From Ancylomarina sp. DW003 (GTDB taxonomy: Bacteria; Bacteroidota; Bacteroidia; Bacteroidales; Marinifilaceae), in assembly GCF_029029505.1 (NCBI RefSeq), contig NZ_JAKJSD010000002.1, positions 186,001 to 250,000 on the forward strand: DNA of 64,000 nucleotides, written 5' to 3'. Numbering within the stretch: position 1 is the first letter of the stretch; each line of letters opens with the position of its first letter. The notes below the pieces were generated by a model that saw only the letters and a program-made list of their open reading frames with translations, did no database searches and was not told the DNA's origin. This document shows positions 54,380-63,167 of this stretch, piece by piece. The position numbers were made by a program, and so were the translations under genes.

Positions 54380-56434
54380 TTAGTAGTCTAACAAATCTTT
54401 AGCTGCAGCATAAATTTTATCCGTGTTTGGAAGAGTCGCCTTTTCCAAAATTCGATTAAATCCAACCGGTGTAAAGGTCGACCCAACACGTCTTACCGGA
54501 GCGTCTAAATGCTTAAAAGCCTCCTCTGTGATTGTAGCAGCAATTTCACCACCAAATCCGGCGAATACCTTATCTTCATGTACAACCAAAACCTTATTGG
54601 TCTTAGCTACCGACTTAATTATGGTTTCCTTATCCAAAGGTACAAGCGTACGGATATCGATTACTTCAACATTCTTACCAAGATCCTTAACTATTTGATC
54701 CGCTACTTCAACACACATATGCGTTGTGTTACCATAAGTTACAATCGTCAAGTCTGTACCTTCACGACGAACACGGGCTTTACCAAATGGCACCTCGAAA
54801 TCGTCTGGCACAACAGCCTGCGCTTTAGGATCGTTATACAAAGCCTTTGGCTCCATAAATACAGTCATACCTTTCGATCGAATCGATGTACGCAATAGGC
54901 CTGCGGCATCATCGGCATATGATGGGTAAACGATACGAACACCAGGGAAAGTTGCCAAAGCACCTTCAATATTTTGTGAGTGATACAAACCACCACCAAT
55001 ATAACCACCAGAAGCAAGTCTTACCGTAATATTAGGTGAGTATTGACCTTTTGTACGCCAGTATTCATGGGTTGTTTCAACAAACTGCTCCATAGCTGGC
55101 CAGAAGTAATCGGCGAACTCAGCGCCTTCAACTACAATACGAATTTTGTCATTAAAACGACTCATACCGTTGGCAGTACCCATAATGAAGTCTTCGGCAA
55201 TAGGTGCATTAAATACACGCTCAATACCAAACTCTTGCTGCATCCCTTTAGATACATTGAAAATACCACCCTTATCTTTATTAGCGATATCCTGTCCCCA
55301 GATAAAAGTATCAGGATTATTACGGAATTCAGCCTTTAAAGTTTCATTCAATCCCTCAATCAATTTCTTAGGTTCACCAGTTTCGTTATGAAGACCTTCC
55401 GGATATTTCTCAGCTGGGTAAGCATCAGGAATTACAAAATCGTGAATTGAGTTTGGATCCGGATCTGGTGCCGTTAAACCAGCACGGTGTGCTTTCTTAA
55501 CTTGCAACTTCACATCATCTTCAATCTTCACCAATTCAGCTTCCGTAAATCGCTTGTAACGAATCAACAAACGACGAAATTTAGCCAATGGATCATATTT
55601 CTCAACATAACTTAACTCAGCATTATCGCGGTACAATTCGTGTTTATCAGAGTTTGAGTGAGATCCCATACGAACACAATTTGCTTGAACGATAGCTGGC
55701 ATCTGATTCTCCGCAGCATAAGCTTTTGCTTCAGTCATTGTATTCATCGAATCGAATACATCCTTACCGTTGCAATGGAAAATCTTCAAATACTTCAATC
55801 CCTTAAAGTTATCAGCAACCTTACGATTAGCAGTTTGGTCCTTTTTAGGAACCGAGATACCATAACCATTATCCTGGAAGACAAAGATCACTGGTAATTG
55901 TTCTTTCGACGCCCCATTAATCGCCTCATACACGTATCCTTCAGAAACTGAAGATTCCCCTTGAGAACTAATGGCAACACCTTTACCTTTATAATGCTTT
56001 ACCGCTCGGGCAATACCTACCGCATGCAAGGTATGATTACCTGTACATGATGAAACATTGTGCACATTCCATTCTGGCTTAGCAAAATGATTTGACATAT
56101 GTCGGCCACCACCCGCAACATCATTATCCTTTGAAATACCGTTGAAAATAACTTCTTCAGCCGTTAAGCCTGCTGACAATGATGTCAACATATCACGGTA
56201 GTAAGGAAATAGGTGATCTGTTTTTCTATCGAAAATTTGTCCTATGGCCAATTGAATACCATCGTGTCCTGCATAAGGCGCATGGTAGGACCAGCCAATA
56301 GCTTGTTTCAAATAGTTAGGTGCTTTTTCGTCAAGAGCACGACCTAAAGTCATTAAATTAAACCACTCTGAAAGCAATTTTTTAGGTGTCCCTTTTATGC
56401 TATATTTTTTCTTAACTGTCATTGTAATAGTCAT
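54380..56434 (-). CDS. 2-oxoacid dehydrogenase E1, fused alpha and beta subunits
   Basis: 684 residues in one chain. The N-terminal half (to about 330) is the E1 alpha TPP domain: HDGIQLAIGQIF, AGGGRHMSNHF and the TPP motif from Gly159-Glu-Ser to Asn189 in QDNGYGIS. The rest (from about 357) is E1 beta: FIWGQDIANKDKGGIFNVSKGM, NAPIAEDFIMGTANGM, RLASGGYIGGGLYHSQNIE and the C-terminal transketolase domain. Such fused E1 chains occur in Bacteroidota branched-chain or pyruvate-like complexes. Substrate undetermined. It follows the E2 gene by 21 bp. Confidence 0.88.
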   Translation of the reverse strand: MTITMTVKKKYSIKGTPKKLLSEWFNLMTLGRALDEKAPNYLKQAIGWSYHAPYAGHDGIQLAIGQIFDRKTDHLFPYYRDMLTSLSAGLTAEEVIFNGISKDNDVAGGGRHMSNHFAKPEWNVHNVSSCTGNHTLHAVGIARAVKHYKGKGVAISSQGESSVSEGYVYEAINGASKEQLPVIFVFQDNGYGISVPKKDQTANRKVADNFKGLKYLKIFHCNGKDVFDSMNTMTEAKAYAAENQMPAIVQANCVRMGSHSNSDKHELYRDNAELSYVEKYDPLAKFRRLLIRYKRFTEAELVKIEDDVKLQVKKAHRAGLTAPDPDPNSIHDFVIPDAYPAEKYPEGLHNETGEPKKLIEGLNETLKAEFRNNPDTFIWGQDIANKDKGGIFNVSKGMQQEFGIERVFNAPIAEDFIMGTANGMSRFNDKIRIVVEGAEFADYFWPAMEQFVETTHEYWRTKGQYSPNITVRLASGGYIGGGLYHSQNIEGALATFPGVRIVYPSYADDAAGLLRTSIRSKGMTVFMEPKALYNDPKAQAVVPDDFEVPFGKARVRREGTDLTIVTYGNTTHMCVEVADQIVKDLGKNVEVIDIRTLVPLDKETIIKSVAKTNKVLVVHEDKVFAGFGGEIAATITEEAFKHLDAPVRRVGSTFTPVGFNRILEKATLPNTDKIYAAAKDLLDY

Positions 56435-56455
56435 TAGTAAATTAATAATCTGTCA

Positions 56456-57751
56456 TTAAACGTTTCTGGTCACATCAAATTCCTCCAGGTGATCGGCGAT
56501 CTTTCTAAGGAAAGCGCCACCCAAAGCCCCATCAACCACACGGTGATCGTAGGAAAGTGATAAGAACATTTTCTGACGTGGAACAATGACATCGCCGGCT
56601 GGTGTTTCCAATACAGCTGGTTTCTTTTCAATGGTTCCAACCGCAAGAATCGCAACCTGAGGCTGATTGATAATCGGTGTTCCCATTACATTTTTAAACG
56701 ATCCAAAATTCGAAATCGTGAATGTTCCACCTTGAATATCATCAGCATCCAGTTTGTTATTTCTTGCCTTATCTGCTAAAGAATTCATACCAACAGTCAA
56801 ACCAAGTAGGTTTTTCTGATCGGCATTCTTAATAACAGGTACAATTAAATTTCCTGAAGGTAAAGCAACAGCTACACCCACATTTATATCTTTTTTCACG
56901 ATAACCTTATAATCATCAACCGATGAATTGATCATTGGGAATTCACGTAATGCTTTTGAAACCGCTTCGATGATAATTGGCATAAACGTGATCTTTGTTT
57001 TCTCTTTAGCAAAGAATTCATCTTTAATCTTATTTCTCCAATTCACCATATCAGTTACATCAGCCTCAACCATTGCCGTTACGTGTGGCGAAGTTTGCTT
57101 CGACATCACCATATGGTCAGCAATAATTCGACGCATACGATCCATTTCGATAATCTGGTCGTTTGCACCAACAGACATTGAAACTTTTGGCTTTTCTGGA
57201 GAAGCAGCAGCTTTAGGCACTTCTATTTGTGACGCACTGGTTGATGCTACTTGGTTTGGCATTTGTCTTTCAGCAACAAATTTCAGAATATCACCTTTTT
57301 GAACACGACCATTTTGACCATGCCCAACTATTGTATCAAGCTCTGATTGTGAAATATTTTCCTTTTGTGCGATAGCTTTAACCAGAGGTGAATAAAAACG
57401 ATCTGAATCAGATTTAATTTCAGATACCTGATTCACAATCTGTTCTTCGACAATTTCAGTAGCTACCTCTGCTTTTACTTCAGCTACCGGTTCAGCATCA
57501 GCTGCATCCTCACTCATATTAATAATAGCAACGATCTCTCCCACTGGTACAACATCATCCTCTTTAAAACGAATTTCAATAATTTTACCAGATACAGGAG
57601 ATGGAATCTCAGAGTCCACCTTGTCGGTTGCAATCTCAAAAAGCATGTCATCCTCTTCGATAACATCATTTAGATTTACAAACATTTTGGTGATGGTTGC
57701 CTCCTGAACACTCTCTCCCAACTTGGGCATTAGAATTTCAAAACTTGACAT
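56456..57751 (-). CDS. 2-oxoacid dehydrogenase E2 (dihydrolipoyl acyltransferase)
   Basis: 431 residues. Lipoyl domain 1-75 with Lys44 in EIATDKVDSEIPS; linker rich in Ala/Val/Glu; peripheral-subunit-binding domain about 118-157 (YSPLVKAIAQKENISQSELD); catalytic domain from about 195, ending with His403-xxx-Asp407 in SYDHRVVDGALGG. It carries the acyl group from E1 to CoA. No E3 (lipoamide dehydrogenase) is in the operon, so E3 must be encoded elsewhere. Branched-chain or pyruvate substrates cannot be separated. Confidence 0.9.
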   Translation of the reverse strand: MSSFEILMPKLGESVQEATITKMFVNLNDVIEEDDMLFEIATDKVDSEIPSPVSGKIIEIRFKEDDVVPVGEIVAIINMSEDAADAEPVAEVKAEVATEIVEEQIVNQVSEIKSDSDRFYSPLVKAIAQKENISQSELDTIVGHGQNGRVQKGDILKFVAERQMPNQVASTSASQIEVPKAAASPEKPKVSMSVGANDQIIEMDRMRRIIADHMVMSKQTSPHVTAMVEADVTDMVNWRNKIKDEFFAKEKTKITFMPIIIEAVSKALREFPMINSSVDDYKVIVKKDINVGVAVALPSGNLIVPVIKNADQKNLLGLTVGMNSLADKARNNKLDADDIQGGTFTISNFGSFKNVMGTPIINQPQVAILAVGTIEKKPAVLETPAGDVIVPRQKMFLSLSYDHRVVDGALGGAFLRKIADHLEEFDVTRNV

Positions 57752-57793
57752 ATATTCTTTGATTATTAGTTAGAACCGTTATAAATAATAAAA

Positions 57794-57801
57794 CAAATAT
57801 A
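57794..57801 (-). promoter_or_regulatory. -7 box of the E2-E1-flavodoxin operon
   Basis: TATATTTG on the minus strand, about 43 bases before the E2 start. -33 region lacks TTG. Confidence 0.5.
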
Positions 57802-58011
57802 TTATTTATTTTTATTTAGACTCTTTAAAATTTATATTTTTTGCTACCTCCAGATAGCATAATCAAATTCAACGGTGTATATCAAGCAATTACAAGTTCT
57901 TTTTTTACAAGTTAAGCAATATTTATTAGCGAAAAAAGACTTGATTATCCGAAATAGAAAGCTATTTTCAAAATTTATACTCAAATAGTTAGTGAAATCT
58001 ATTATTCAAAT

Positions 58012-58019
58012 TATTTTTG
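58012..58019 (+). promoter_or_regulatory. -7 box of the SRPBCC gene
   Basis: TATTTTTG, 22 bases before the start codon, fits the Bacteroidota -7 consensus. Confidence 0.5.
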
Positions 58020-58041
58020 TGATGAAATAAAACAAAGCATC

Positions 58042-58425
58042 ATGAAAGATTACAACTATACTCTGGATATATCAGCAAATCAAGAAGAAGTATTTAATGC
58101 ATTGACAAATTCATTCCAAATTGAACTATGGACAGGGCATCCAGCCACCATGGATGATCAGGTTGGAACCGTATTCTCTTTGTGGGATGGTGACATATCA
58201 GGTTGTAATATTCAGGTTGTGAAAGATTACAAACTGGTACAGGAATGGTTCTTTGGTGAAACGGAGCAAGATTCAATCGTAACATTTACGCTTAAGAAAG
58301 CTGGAAAGAATACGTCATTAGAACTAACTCACACAAATATTCCGGATGAAGCTTATGAGGAAATTGTAGAAGGTTGGACAGAATATTACCTTGGCTCGAT
58401 GAAGAATTTCCTTGAATTCTATTAG
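58042..58425 (+). CDS. SRPBCC/AHSA1-like domain protein
   Basis: 127 residues with the START-like helix-grip fold: YTLDISANQEEVFNALTNSF at the N-terminus, VKDYKLVQEWFFGET in the sheet and a long C-terminal helix with GWTEYYLGSMKNFLEF. Proteins of this type bind hydrophobic ligands or activate Hsp90. No specific function can be given. Cytoplasmic. Confidence 0.8.
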   Translation: MKDYNYTLDISANQEEVFNALTNSFQIELWTGHPATMDDQVGTVFSLWDGDISGCNIQVVKDYKLVQEWFFGETEQDSIVTFTLKKAGKNTSLELTHTNIPDEAYEEIVEGWTEYYLGSMKNFLEFY

Positions 58426-58445
58426 AAAATCAAGAACAAAATACA

Positions 58446-58477
58446 AAAGCCGCAACTCATTAGAATTGCGGCTTTAT
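58446..58477 (+). terminator. Bidirectional terminator between SRPBCC and M28 genes
   Basis: AAAGCCGCAA/TTGCGGCTTT across a ten-base loop; T run on the plus strand and A-rich sequence on the other side. Confidence 0.75.
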
Positions 58478-58493
58478 TATATAATAGAGTCAA

Positions 58494-59762
58494 CTACCTT
58501 AGTTGATCTGAGAAATCTCGGACTAATTTAAAAATCCCCCCAAACTGAGTCACTTTAAGATTCTCATAATTATCAGTTGTCTCATGATAGTCAGCATTAT
58601 CACCATCAGCATAAATAAAAACAGCTTTTACTCCTTTATTAAAAAAGCTTGCATGATCAGATGATGGCACAGGACGAGTTCCTCTCATATTGGTGACATA
58701 AGCTTTTTCTTTATTGATTTTTTGGTACAAGCTTAACTCTTCAGGAAACACCTTCGAATTAAAAATATATACCCCTTGACTTCCTGTTCCAACCATATCG
58801 AAATTCATTACCATTCTGGTCTTCTCCAAAGGAAAAAGAGGATTCTCTACATAATGCTTTGACCCTAACAAACCAGCTTCCTCGCCACTAAATAACAGGA
58901 ACACCTGAGTATAATTAGGTTTGTTTTTTGCTTTCTTATAATGCTTAGCTAAATTCAAAACCATAGCTACTCCACTCCCATTATCATTGGCTCCTGGATA
59001 TATTTTCGATCCCATCATTCCTAAATGATCGTAGTGAGCGCAGAACACAATACAAGTATCTGATTGTCCCTGTATATACCCCAAAAGATTCTGAGTTTTA
59101 TAATCCTCAATGAAACGATTTTTAATATCAACAGTTATACTCGTAACTGTTGTGTCTAGTTTTGTGCTTTTTACAATTAAGCTAGGAAATTCTTTTTCGT
59201 AAGTACGAGCTGAATATTTCAATTTATCTTTTCTCAATAAAACACCTCTGGCGCCAAAAACATTAGAACTTACAAGGTCATAAGCAAAATTATATAGTTG
59301 CTTATTATTTAAGCCAACTGAATCAATTGCTAAAAATGTTCGAGACAAATCCCTTTTAAGAAATTCCTTTCGGATCTTATTTTTCGTTAAAATCTCAGTA
59401 TTCAACCAAAGCACATCGAAAGTACCTTTGCAGGATGGCGAATCAGGATAAACAATGAAATCTTCGGCTGATTCTAATTGTCTATTTCCTAACTTTAAGA
59501 TCGGATCATTGGGGAAAGTATTTATATCAGTTGTATAAGTTTGATAATAATTTGATGCAAAACCATCCAGCTTTAGCTTCTTCATTTCAGCAGATAAATA
59601 AACAGCTGCTATACTATCACCACTATTTATATAACCTCGTCCAAAATAATCTTCAGAACTTAATTCCTTAATGATTTTTCTGGCATACTTCATATCTTGA
59701 GCCCACGCGTTTGCCAATGGCAAACACAAAGCTAAAATTAAAGCTACTCTCTTATAATTCAT
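58494..59762 (-). CDS. Exported M28-family zinc peptidase
   Basis: 422 residues with signal peptide (RVALILALCLPLANAWAQ). M28 metal and catalytic residues are all present: CAHYDHLG, NDNGSGVAMVL, LFSGEEAGLLGS, NFDMVG and PSSDHASF. It is probably a periplasmic or outer-membrane aminopeptidase. Its first 200 residues contain a PA-like insertion typical of many M28 members. With the S46 peptidase at 23323 it fits a protein- and peptide-feeding life. Confidence 0.9.
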   Translation of the reverse strand: MNYKRVALILALCLPLANAWAQDMKYARKIIKELSSEDYFGRGYINSGDSIAAVYLSAEMKKLKLDGFASNYYQTYTTDINTFPNDPILKLGNRQLESAEDFIVYPDSPSCKGTFDVLWLNTEILTKNKIRKEFLKRDLSRTFLAIDSVGLNNKQLYNFAYDLVSSNVFGARGVLLRKDKLKYSARTYEKEFPSLIVKSTKLDTTVTSITVDIKNRFIEDYKTQNLLGYIQGQSDTCIVFCAHYDHLGMMGSKIYPGANDNGSGVAMVLNLAKHYKKAKNKPNYTQVFLLFSGEEAGLLGSKHYVENPLFPLEKTRMVMNFDMVGTGSQGVYIFNSKVFPEELSLYQKINKEKAYVTNMRGTRPVPSSDHASFFNKGVKAVFIYADGDNADYHETTDNYENLKVTQFGGIFKLVRDFSDQLR

Positions 59763-60045
59763 CTTTTCCTTTTTTAGTTAGTCGGTCAATATCTGCTAAA
59801 GTAAGTTTTTCCTAGTAATTAGGCTTTAATTCGAGCAATGCTTTACAATAGAAAGAGTCAATAATTAGTTCGTCCCAAAAAAAAAAGAAATATTTTTTCA
59901 ACTTTTAAGCATGAAATCATCTCCCAAGTATAGGGAAATAAAGGGAATTTTATTTTTTTCAAAAAAAAGTTCAAAAATAGTTTCTAGTAAATCAAACACT
60001 TACATAAAACAGCTACTATTTTCTCAAAAAAATATTTCCAGAGGG
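59763..60045. other. AT-rich intergenic stretch before the tRNA array
   Basis: About 280 bases, very A/T-rich, no ORF or RNA recognised. Confidence 0.4.
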
Positions 60046-60046
60046 C

Positions 60047-60076
60047 TTGTATATTCGGGTAAAGCATCTATATTTG
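60047..60076 (+). promoter_or_regulatory. Promoter of the Tyr-Gly-Tyr-Gly-Ser tRNA array
   Basis: TTG at 60047-60049 and TATATTTG at 60069-60076 are exactly 19 bases apart. The sequence TATATTTGCATCGCAAT is shared with the tRNA-Gly array promoter at 2476-2492 (minus strand). Confidence 0.8.
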
Positions 60077-60121
60077 CATCGCAATAGGGAGATAACGATC
60101 ACCCAATAAACATTGCAATTG

Positions 60122-60203
60122 GGGAAGATACCAAAGTGGCCAACTGGGGCGGACTGTAACTCCGCTGACTTCGTCTTCGTAGGTTCGAATCCTGCTCTTC
60201 CCA
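60122..60203 (+). tRNA. tRNA-Tyr(GTA), copy 1
   Basis: 82 bases; acceptor GGGAAGA/TCTTCCC, discriminator A, anticodon loop CTGTAAC (GTA), a class II variable arm and T-arm GGTTCGAATCC. CCA not encoded. First of five tRNAs in one transcript. Confidence 0.95.
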
Positions 60204-60260
60204 CAACATTCTGAAGCAAACAAATTCATTCAATAACGATTGATGAATTGCTAAAGATCT

Positions 60261-60333
60261 GCGGGAATAGCTCAGTTGATAGAGCATCAGCCTTCCAAGC
60301 TGAGGGTCGCGAGTTTGAGTCTCGTTTCCCGCT
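60261..60333 (+). tRNA. tRNA-Gly(TCC), copy 1
   Basis: 73 bases; acceptor GCGGGAA/TTCCCGC, D-arm GCTCAGTTGATAGAGC, anticodon TCC in CTTCCAA. CCA not encoded. It reads Gly codons GGA/GGG, complementing the GCC array at 2104-2405. Confidence 0.95.
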
Positions 60334-60354
60334 CAATTTTATTGTAAATATATT

Positions 60355-60436
60355 GGGGAGATACCAAAGTGGCCAACTGGGGCGGACTGTAACTCCGCTG
60401 ACTTCGTCTTCGTAGGTTCGAATCCTGCTCTCCCCA
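60355..60436 (+). tRNA. tRNA-Tyr(GTA), copy 2
   Basis: Same as copy 1 apart from the acceptor pair 4-69: copy 1 has A-T and this copy has G-C (GGGGAGA/TCTCCCC), a compensatory change. Anticodon GTA. Confidence 0.95.
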
Positions 60437-60450
60437 CTATTATATTTTCT

Positions 60451-60523
60451 GCGGGAATAGCTCAGTTGATAGAGCATCAGCCTTCCAAGCTGAGGGTCGC
60501 GAGTTTGAGTCTCGTTTCCCGCT
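60451..60523 (+). tRNA. tRNA-Gly(TCC), copy 2
   Basis: Identical to the first tRNA-Gly(TCC); anticodon TCC, 73 bases. Confidence 0.95.
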
Positions 60524-60530
60524 CAATTAA

Positions 60531-60615
60531 GGAGAGATGGCAGAGTGGTCGAATGCGGTAGTCTTGAAAACTATTGTGCGGCAACGTACCGGGGGTTCGA
60601 ATCCCTCTCTCTCCG
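60531..60615 (+). tRNA. tRNA-Ser(TGA)
   Basis: 85 bases, class II; acceptor GGAGAGA/TCTCTCC, discriminator G, anticodon loop CTTGAAA (TGA), long variable arm GTGCGGCAACGTACC. Last of the array, seven bases after the second tRNA-Gly. Confidence 0.95.
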
Positions 60616-60618
60616 CTT

Positions 60619-60657
60619 TAAAGCATCAAGGTTGAAAAACTTTGATGCTTTTTTTTG
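60619..60657 (+). terminator. Terminator of the tRNA array
   Basis: AAAGCATCAA/TTGATGCTTT with an eight-T run. Confidence 0.88.
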
Positions 60658-60693
60658 TGTTTTAAACTTTTATAAATGGAACATAACTTGAAT

Positions 60694-60728
60694 AAAAAAA
60701 CAAAGCACCCTCTTTCAAGGATGCTTTA
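60694..60728 (-). terminator. Minus-strand terminator downstream of the sulfatase-maturase gene
   Basis: On the minus strand AAAGCATCC pairs with GGGTGCTTT (one G.T pair) and is followed by a T run. It is about 250 bases past the stop codon of the maturase gene, with no gene in between (60729-60974 holds nothing recognised). Confidence 0.65.
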
Positions 60729-60974
60729 TTTCGTGCAACTACACACTTTAATATTAACTCCAAATCAAACATATTCAGAAACAACATCCTGATTTGATTT
60801 TTTATCAATATGTCTTTCCAAGTTTATCATATTAGGCCTTAAAATCTGGCTAAACTTATATTCATCACATTTTTATTTACCTCTTTTATTAGAACTTACC
60901 GTTTCTGAGAGATTCTTTAGAAAACACCCAAGCAGTTTGAATTCTGCTATACTACTGACAATTAATCGTTTTTT

Positions 60975-62177
60975 TTATTTTACAAAATCGTTGAATGCAT
61001 TATAAGTTCCATCATTTTGCTCAGCTTCTGTCTGCTCTTGCATCCGTATTTGCTGTGCTATCCAATTTTTCGCCATCTTCTGTAATTCTGTATGTGCGTG
61101 TGCAAAAAATATTTTATAGGAACTACAAAAGCGAGGCATACCACTATCCTTAGGGTCTTTTATACGATCTTTTGTACAGCCACCAAAACAATGTTTCAGA
61201 TAGCTACAGGTCTTACATTTGCGAGGCAAGTTGGATTTAATACAACCAAACTGGTGCTGTTTTTTTGAGTTCAGCATATTAATGATTTTCTTATCCTTAA
61301 TGTTGCCAAGCTTCCATTTGGGATCAACAAAAAAATCACAGGAATACACATCTCCATTGTGCTCAATAACGGTGTAGGTACCACATTCCTTTTGTAAGGT
61401 GCATTCGGGAGCAGGTATACCCACGTATGTGTGAAAAACAGAATCAAAATGACGAACAGAAGTCGTAGGAATACCTTCTTTAAAATCGTTTATCCAAAGA
61501 TCCCACAATTTACAAAGGACTTCACCATATTTCTCTGATGAAAGCGAAAAAGAAGCTGCCTGTCTGGAATTATCTTTATCTGTCTCCACAATAGGAATAA
61601 ACTGCATAAAATCGAACCCTAATTCTTTCTGGTAATTGTAAATTTCTTCGATATAACCAGCCGAATAATCCGTTAAGCAAGTCAGAACATTAGTTGCAAT
61701 GCCTTTATCCAATAACATTTTAGCATTTCGAAACACAATCTCCCAACTTGGTTTGCCCGATGGTGTTAACCTGTAATGATCGTGTACATGTTTAGGTCCG
61801 TCGAGAGAAACACCCACCAGCCAGTTATATTCTTTTAGAAAATCAGCCCACTCCTCATTCAAAAGTAGCCCATTAGTTTGTAAACCGTTTCCTACCGACT
61901 TCCCCTTACCATACTTCTGTTGTAACTCTATCACTTTCTTAAAGAAATCAAGTCCCATTAAAGTTGGTTCTCCTCCTTGCCAGCCAAAAGAGACTTCGGG
62001 GCCCGATTGTTCCATAACCTGTCGAATCAAATTTTCCAGAGTTTCATCATCCATACGGTGCACCTTCTTCTCCTGATAAAGGCCTGCCTTTTCCAGATAA
62101 AAACAATAGGTACAACCCAAATTACAATCTGGTCCGGAAGGTTTAACCAATACCGAATTTAGTTGTTTTTTTATCAT
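60975..62177 (-). CDS. Anaerobic sulfatase-maturating enzyme (radical SAM/SPASM)
   Basis: 400 residues. Radical SAM cluster Cys18-x3-Cys22-x2-Cys25 (DCNLGCTYCFYLEK), GWQGGEPTLMG for SAM, and SPASM-type clusters toward the end (ECTLQKECG, VYSCDFFVDP, CKTCSYLKHCFGGCTKDR). It oxidises Cys or Ser of sulfatases to the catalytic formylglycine without oxygen, consistent with an anaerobic life. Two genes downstream of a sulfatase on the same strand, so its client is probably that enzyme. Confidence 0.92.
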   Translation of the reverse strand: MIKKQLNSVLVKPSGPDCNLGCTYCFYLEKAGLYQEKKVHRMDDETLENLIRQVMEQSGPEVSFGWQGGEPTLMGLDFFKKVIELQQKYGKGKSVGNGLQTNGLLLNEEWADFLKEYNWLVGVSLDGPKHVHDHYRLTPSGKPSWEIVFRNAKMLLDKGIATNVLTCLTDYSAGYIEEIYNYQKELGFDFMQFIPIVETDKDNSRQAASFSLSSEKYGEVLCKLWDLWINDFKEGIPTTSVRHFDSVFHTYVGIPAPECTLQKECGTYTVIEHNGDVYSCDFFVDPKWKLGNIKDKKIINMLNSKKQHQFGCIKSNLPRKCKTCSYLKHCFGGCTKDRIKDPKDSGMPRFCSSYKIFFAHAHTELQKMAKNWIAQQIRMQEQTEAEQNDGTYNAFNDFVK

Positions 62178-62332
62178 GTGATCTAATATTCAAATTTCAG
62201 TAACTTCTCTAGTCATTTTACAGCAGTCTGTCAGATATGCTTTGCTTTCACGATTCTTGTGATTGGTATAAGTTTCCTGAGTATGAGCAGACAGTCTACT
62301 CACCCCAGGTTCAACAATAAACTTTTGACGTT

Positions 62333-62980
62333 TTATACTTCAAGAACTAGTTTCCCAAAAGAAGATGGAATATGAAAATCAGGCTTCTCTACTTCCGGGT
62401 TAACCCATGATATCCACCTTAAATTTGCTGCATTGTTTTCTTCTGGCAGGCTCATGCAATATCCACGATACAAGCCAGCTTCAAGTTGATTATTTTTCAA
62501 CACTCCCAATTCTTTCAAAGAATCTAAACTGATAGAACCTTCCACAACATAGATATCCTTTTTTTTCGAAGCTTTTATGCTTAAGTTACCTGTTTGAGGC
62601 CACTGCCATTCGTAATCAAAGTCACGATAATATCTGGTTGTATAATCCAATACTCGTCCTCTAGCATCCATCTCTAAGCAGTAGTATGGATTCAATTTGT
62701 CATCTTGTCTGAAAAATATTTCAACACGGTCAGAATCTACCACTTCCATCTTATGATTTTCCCTCACATAAGTTAAAACATTATCATCCTGAACATCAAA
62801 TCTAAAATAAAAGTTTTCATCATCGTAGAGAGCTCGGAAAGTTGTTTTTAGCGCCTCCTCATTCTCCCAAGGGAATGAAAAATCCGAATTAATATTTGCC
62901 TGTTCCCAAACTGGATTCATAATTGTTCCTTCAACCGTTAGTTGATTGGATGCTATTTTTTTTACATTATATATTTTCAT
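62333..62980 (-). CDS. CBM9-like carbohydrate-binding protein
   Basis: 215 residues from the ATG at 62978-62980. Pattern of the family 9 carbohydrate-binding / DOMON-like beta sandwich: RALYDDENFYFRFDVQDDN, DSDRVEIFFRQDDKLNPYYCLEMD, RGYCMSLPE, RWISWVNPEVEKPDFHIPSSFGKL. It lacks a signal peptide in this reading. A longer reading from 63073 adds a sequence unlike the family and is rejected. It is between the sulfatase and its maturase, so it probably binds the same sulfated glycan. Confidence 0.75.
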   Translation of the reverse strand: MKIYNVKKIASNQLTVEGTIMNPVWEQANINSDFSFPWENEEALKTTFRALYDDENFYFRFDVQDDNVLTYVRENHKMEVVDSDRVEIFFRQDDKLNPYYCLEMDARGRVLDYTTRYYRDFDYEWQWPQTGNLSIKASKKKDIYVVEGSISLDSLKELGVLKNNQLEAGLYRGYCMSLPEENNAANLRWISWVNPEVEKPDFHIPSSFGKLVLEV

Positions 62981-63167
62981 AAAATATGTTTCGAAGTAAT
63001 TGGTAAAAGCTTGAATGCATAAAATCCTCCAACCTAACTCCATCTTAGAGTGGATTTTCCATATATGCTTCAAAGTTACAATGACAATCGTAAAAAAGTT
63101 CCAGATGTAATCTTTTTACCAACTACAAAAGAACATTTTTCTCTTTCAAAAATAATCTATCTAGTTT

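Noticed and set aside
60016-60477. Minus-strand frames of 62-83 codons across the second tRNA array
   Set aside because: They lie antisense to clear tRNA genes and repeat with them.
62981-63073. Longer N-terminus of the CBM9-like protein
   Set aside because: The added 31 residues show no signal peptide or family similarity; MKIYNVKKI is the better start.
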